Shown here: piece after piece, positions 62,753 to 64,000 of the stretch
Numbering within the stretch: position 1 is the stretch's first letter
Layout of the letters: the number at the start of each line of letters is the position of its first letter
DNA from: Nocardia jinanensis
GTDB taxonomy: Bacteria; Actinomycetota; Actinomycetes; Mycobacteriales; Mycobacteriaceae
DNA: 64,000 nucleotides
Assembly (NCBI RefSeq): GCF_014645735.1
Contig: NZ_BMMH01000004.1
Location: 186,001 to 250,000, forward strand
Reading direction: 5' to 3'
Translations under genes and position numbers: made by a program
Notes under the pieces: model-generated
What the model was told of the DNA's origin: nothing
Seen by the model: the letters and a program-made list of their open reading frames with translations, nothing else
The model's database searches: none

Positions 62753-63124
62753 TCAGTACAGGCTGATGGCGGCGAGTGCGCCGGTGGTGGCGGTGTCGAC
62801 GGCGTAGCCCACAGCCACCCCGGACGCCTTCGGTATCGCCTTACCGGCCGTGCCCACTTCGACCTCGGCGCCAGCGGTGAGGTTGGCACCGGCCACGATT
62901 CGCAGGATCCGCGCGTTTCCCCGGGCCAATCCCACGAGTTCGCCACTGGCGGCGTCGTACTTGGCGACACCGGCGGTCCGGCCGCCGGCGGTAGCTGTGG
63001 CGACGGTGAGCAGGCCCGCAGATCGGGCGCCACTGATTGCTACGAAGGTGGATGCGGCGATTGCTGCGCTGGCGCGGGCAGTGACATCGCGCCCGTCGTA
63101 TACGTCGATGCTCAGATCGGGCAT
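62753..63124 (-). CDS. Head decoration protein-like (DUF2190 type)
   Basis: A 123-residue protein rich in Ala, Gly, Thr and Val with short beta strands: LSIDVYDGRDVTARASAAI, TAGGRTAGVAKYDAASGELV and AGAEVEVGTAGKAIPKA. This is the look of DUF2190/capsid decoration proteins, which stabilise the head. The position just before the major capsid gene is the usual one. ATG at 63124. Confidence 0.7.
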   Translation of the reverse strand: MPDLSIDVYDGRDVTARASAAIAASTFVAISGARSAGLLTVATATAGGRTAGVAKYDAASGELVGLARGNARILRIVAGANLTAGAEVEVGTAGKAIPKASGVAVGYAVDTATTGALAAISLY

Positions 63125-63128
63125 TTTG

Positions 63129-63503
63129 TTACGCCTTTCGCTCGAGGTAGTCGGCGACGGCTTGCGCGTCGATCAACCACCGGCCGCTCTGCCGCCGCGC
63201 CGGGAGCGTTCCCCGGCGGCACAGTGCCCGCACGTTCTCGTGCGAGCATCCGAGCTGTTCGGCGACTGTCGCGACGTCGAGCGCGTCATCCGTCACTCGC
63301 CACCGTGGCACCGGTACCGCTGCACTCAGTTCCGTTGTTCCGGACACGGAACGCGCGGCCGCCGACAGCTGGGCCTCGAGTTCGAGCACTCGGGGCGTGG
63401 GTCGCTGATACCGGGTATCGAGTATCCGAGTCAGTTGCCGCAGTGCGGCCGACAAGAATGCCGCGTCGTCGGCGGTGATCGACACTCCCGGCCGTGCGCT
63501 CAC
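63129..63503 (-). CDS. MerR/excisionase-like helix-turn-helix protein
   Basis: A 124-residue protein. The N-terminal half is helical (AFLSAALRQLTRILDTRY). The C-terminal half is a winged helix: LDVATVAEQLGCSHENVRALCRRGTLPARRQSGRW (read in parts) then LIDAQAVADYLERKA, the excisionase/MerR pattern. It may act as recombination directionality factor or as a regulator of the element. Its GTG overlaps the stop of the preceding gene by four bases. Confidence 0.75.
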   Translation of the reverse strand: MSARPGVSITADDAAFLSAALRQLTRILDTRYQRPTPRVLELEAQLSAAARSVSGTTELSAAVPVPRWRVTDDALDVATVAEQLGCSHENVRALCRRGTLPARRQSGRWLIDAQAVADYLERKA

Positions 63504-63775
63504 TGCGGCGGCCGATCGCCGATACAGTGCAGCGCGGCCAATCTGTCGAGCAATTCGGTCGGCTCGTCGAGACCACGCGGCAGCCGGGCCAGAGCCCATG
63601 CCAGCGGCACCACTACATCGGCGATATCGGCGCCCTCGGCGAACAACGCGTCGGCGGCGTGCGCCACACCGGCCTTGTCGCCCCGGTACCCGTGCAGCAC
63701 CACCGCGGTCGCGGCCCGCTCGATTCGCAACGTGCGCCGTGTGGCCTCGAGGTCTTCGTGGTTCTCATCGCTCAT
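63500..63775 (-). CDS. Small helical hypothetical protein (91 residues)
   Basis: A 91-residue protein, acidic at the N-terminus (MSDENHEDLEATRRTLRIER) and otherwise helical (AGVAHAADALFAEGADIADV). No family was recognised. The ATG overlaps the WhiB stop by four bases (ATGA). It lies between the WhiB and HTH genes in the same coupled run. Confidence 0.6.
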   Translation of the reverse strand: MSDENHEDLEATRRTLRIERAATAVVLHGYRGDKAGVAHAADALFAEGADIADVVVPLAWALARLPRGLDEPTELLDRLAALHCIGDRPPQ

Positions 63776-64000
63776 GACTCGCTCGCCTTCTTCGGTCGAC
63801 CGCGGGATGGTGGCGCGTGCACGATCCCGGCCCACACGCCGAGCGCCTGGCCGCCGAGCTCGGCGGCGGCGGTGGCGCATTGGTCCTGGACTGGGCAGCG
63901 CCGGCAGATCTTGAGCGCCGGGGCGTAGCGCGCTTCTCGCGCGGCGTCTGTCTCGCCTGGCACCGGATCGGTATCGAACAGCGGTGCCCGGCCAGCGCAC
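63772..64000 (-). CDS. WhiB-family protein of the element (partial, start beyond window)
   Basis: The gene runs off the right edge on the minus strand; the last 76 codons are seen. The four cluster cysteines are present: one in CAGRAPLFD, then CRRC and a Cys five residues later (CRRCPVQDQC). The turn is GVWAG, one change from GVWGG. The C-terminal tail PPSRGRPKKASES holds an AT-hook-like RGRPKK, as in WhiB7 and unlike most WhiB proteins. WhiB proteins occur in several actinophages. It heads the visible operon, so it may control the element or the host. Confidence 0.8.
   Translation of the reverse strand, partial: CAGRAPLFDTDPVPGETDAAREARYAPALKICRRCPVQDQCATAAAELGGQALGVWAGIVHAPPSRGRPKKASES

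Larger units (their letters stand above)
58935..64000. mobile_element. Phage-like integrated element at ssrA (left end; continues past the window)
   Basis: The element starts at the ssrA attachment core. Nearly all genes lie on the minus strand and several overlap by 4 bp. In minus-strand order they are: WhiB, small helical protein, excisionase-like HTH, decoration protein, major capsid protein, two small proteins, then a regulator, two short genes and an integrase tail. No portal, terminase or tail gene is in the visible 5 kb. The right end is not in the window. Confidence 0.75.

Overview
The window is high-GC actinobacterial chromosome from the mycolic-acid group. Gene content and order point to Nocardia or a close relative. 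The left end (1-16.4 kb) reproduces, with internal rearrangement, the block known in Mycobacterium tuberculosis as about Rv3202c-Rv3192: adnB tail, potassium channel, nudC, Rv3195/Rv3196/Rv3197-like genes, whiB7, uvrD2, mycoredoxin, PDZ/Lon-like protease, a PPA1309-family gene and the UPF0182 membrane protein. The genus is inferred from synteny and protein families; no rRNA is present to settle it.

Layout. 0-7 kb: DNA-repair nuclease tail, ion channel, NAD hydrolase, zinc-peptidase-like and UbiB-like kinase genes. 7-8.2 kb: whiB7 with a long leader holding a WhiB7-type promoter, a 111-codon upstream ORF and an intrinsic attenuator. 8.2-16.4 kb: uvrD2, a divergent region filled with a 154-bp tandem repeat and a dispersed palindromic element, then mrx1, the PDZ protease and UPF0182. 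16.4-18.3 kb: twin hairpins, a secreted Rpf-like protein with a CRP-like site upstream, and two identical initiator tRNA genes. 18.3-37.6 kb: accessory and lipid metabolism: an F420-type reductase, a TetR regulator, an AurF-like diiron enzyme, an NTF2-like gene under a KstR-type operator, a GGDEF membrane protein, a broken galactokinase gene, a PepSY protein, two tandem acyl-CoA ligases and a fadE24-fadE23 pair under twin palindromic operators. 37.8-44.2 kb: conserved prfB, mscS, a small membrane protein, ftsE, ftsX, and hisN. 44.3-58.9 kb: an ECF41 sigma factor with its partner oxidoreductase, DinB-like, recQ, a WYL regulator, an epoxide hydrolase/oxygenase-reductase operon, ArsR with an MFS pump, and two MmyB-type regulators.

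58.9-64.0 kb is the end of an integrated phage-like element. It begins at a duplicated 3' end of the tmRNA gene (ssrA), next to the old ssrA terminator and the last codons of a tyrosine integrase. It then carries a helix-turn-helix/TPR regulator, a major capsid protein, a head-decoration protein, an excisionase-like HTH protein and a WhiB protein with a WhiB7-like basic tail. The element runs off the right edge.

Recurring themes. Many start codons without a Shine-Dalgarno sequence lie 6-8 nt after a TANNNT hexamer, as expected for leaderless transcripts. Several start choices below rest on that. Small genes below 60 codons were found between mscS and ftsE, and in the integrated element. Function calls come from motifs read by eye; no database search was run.
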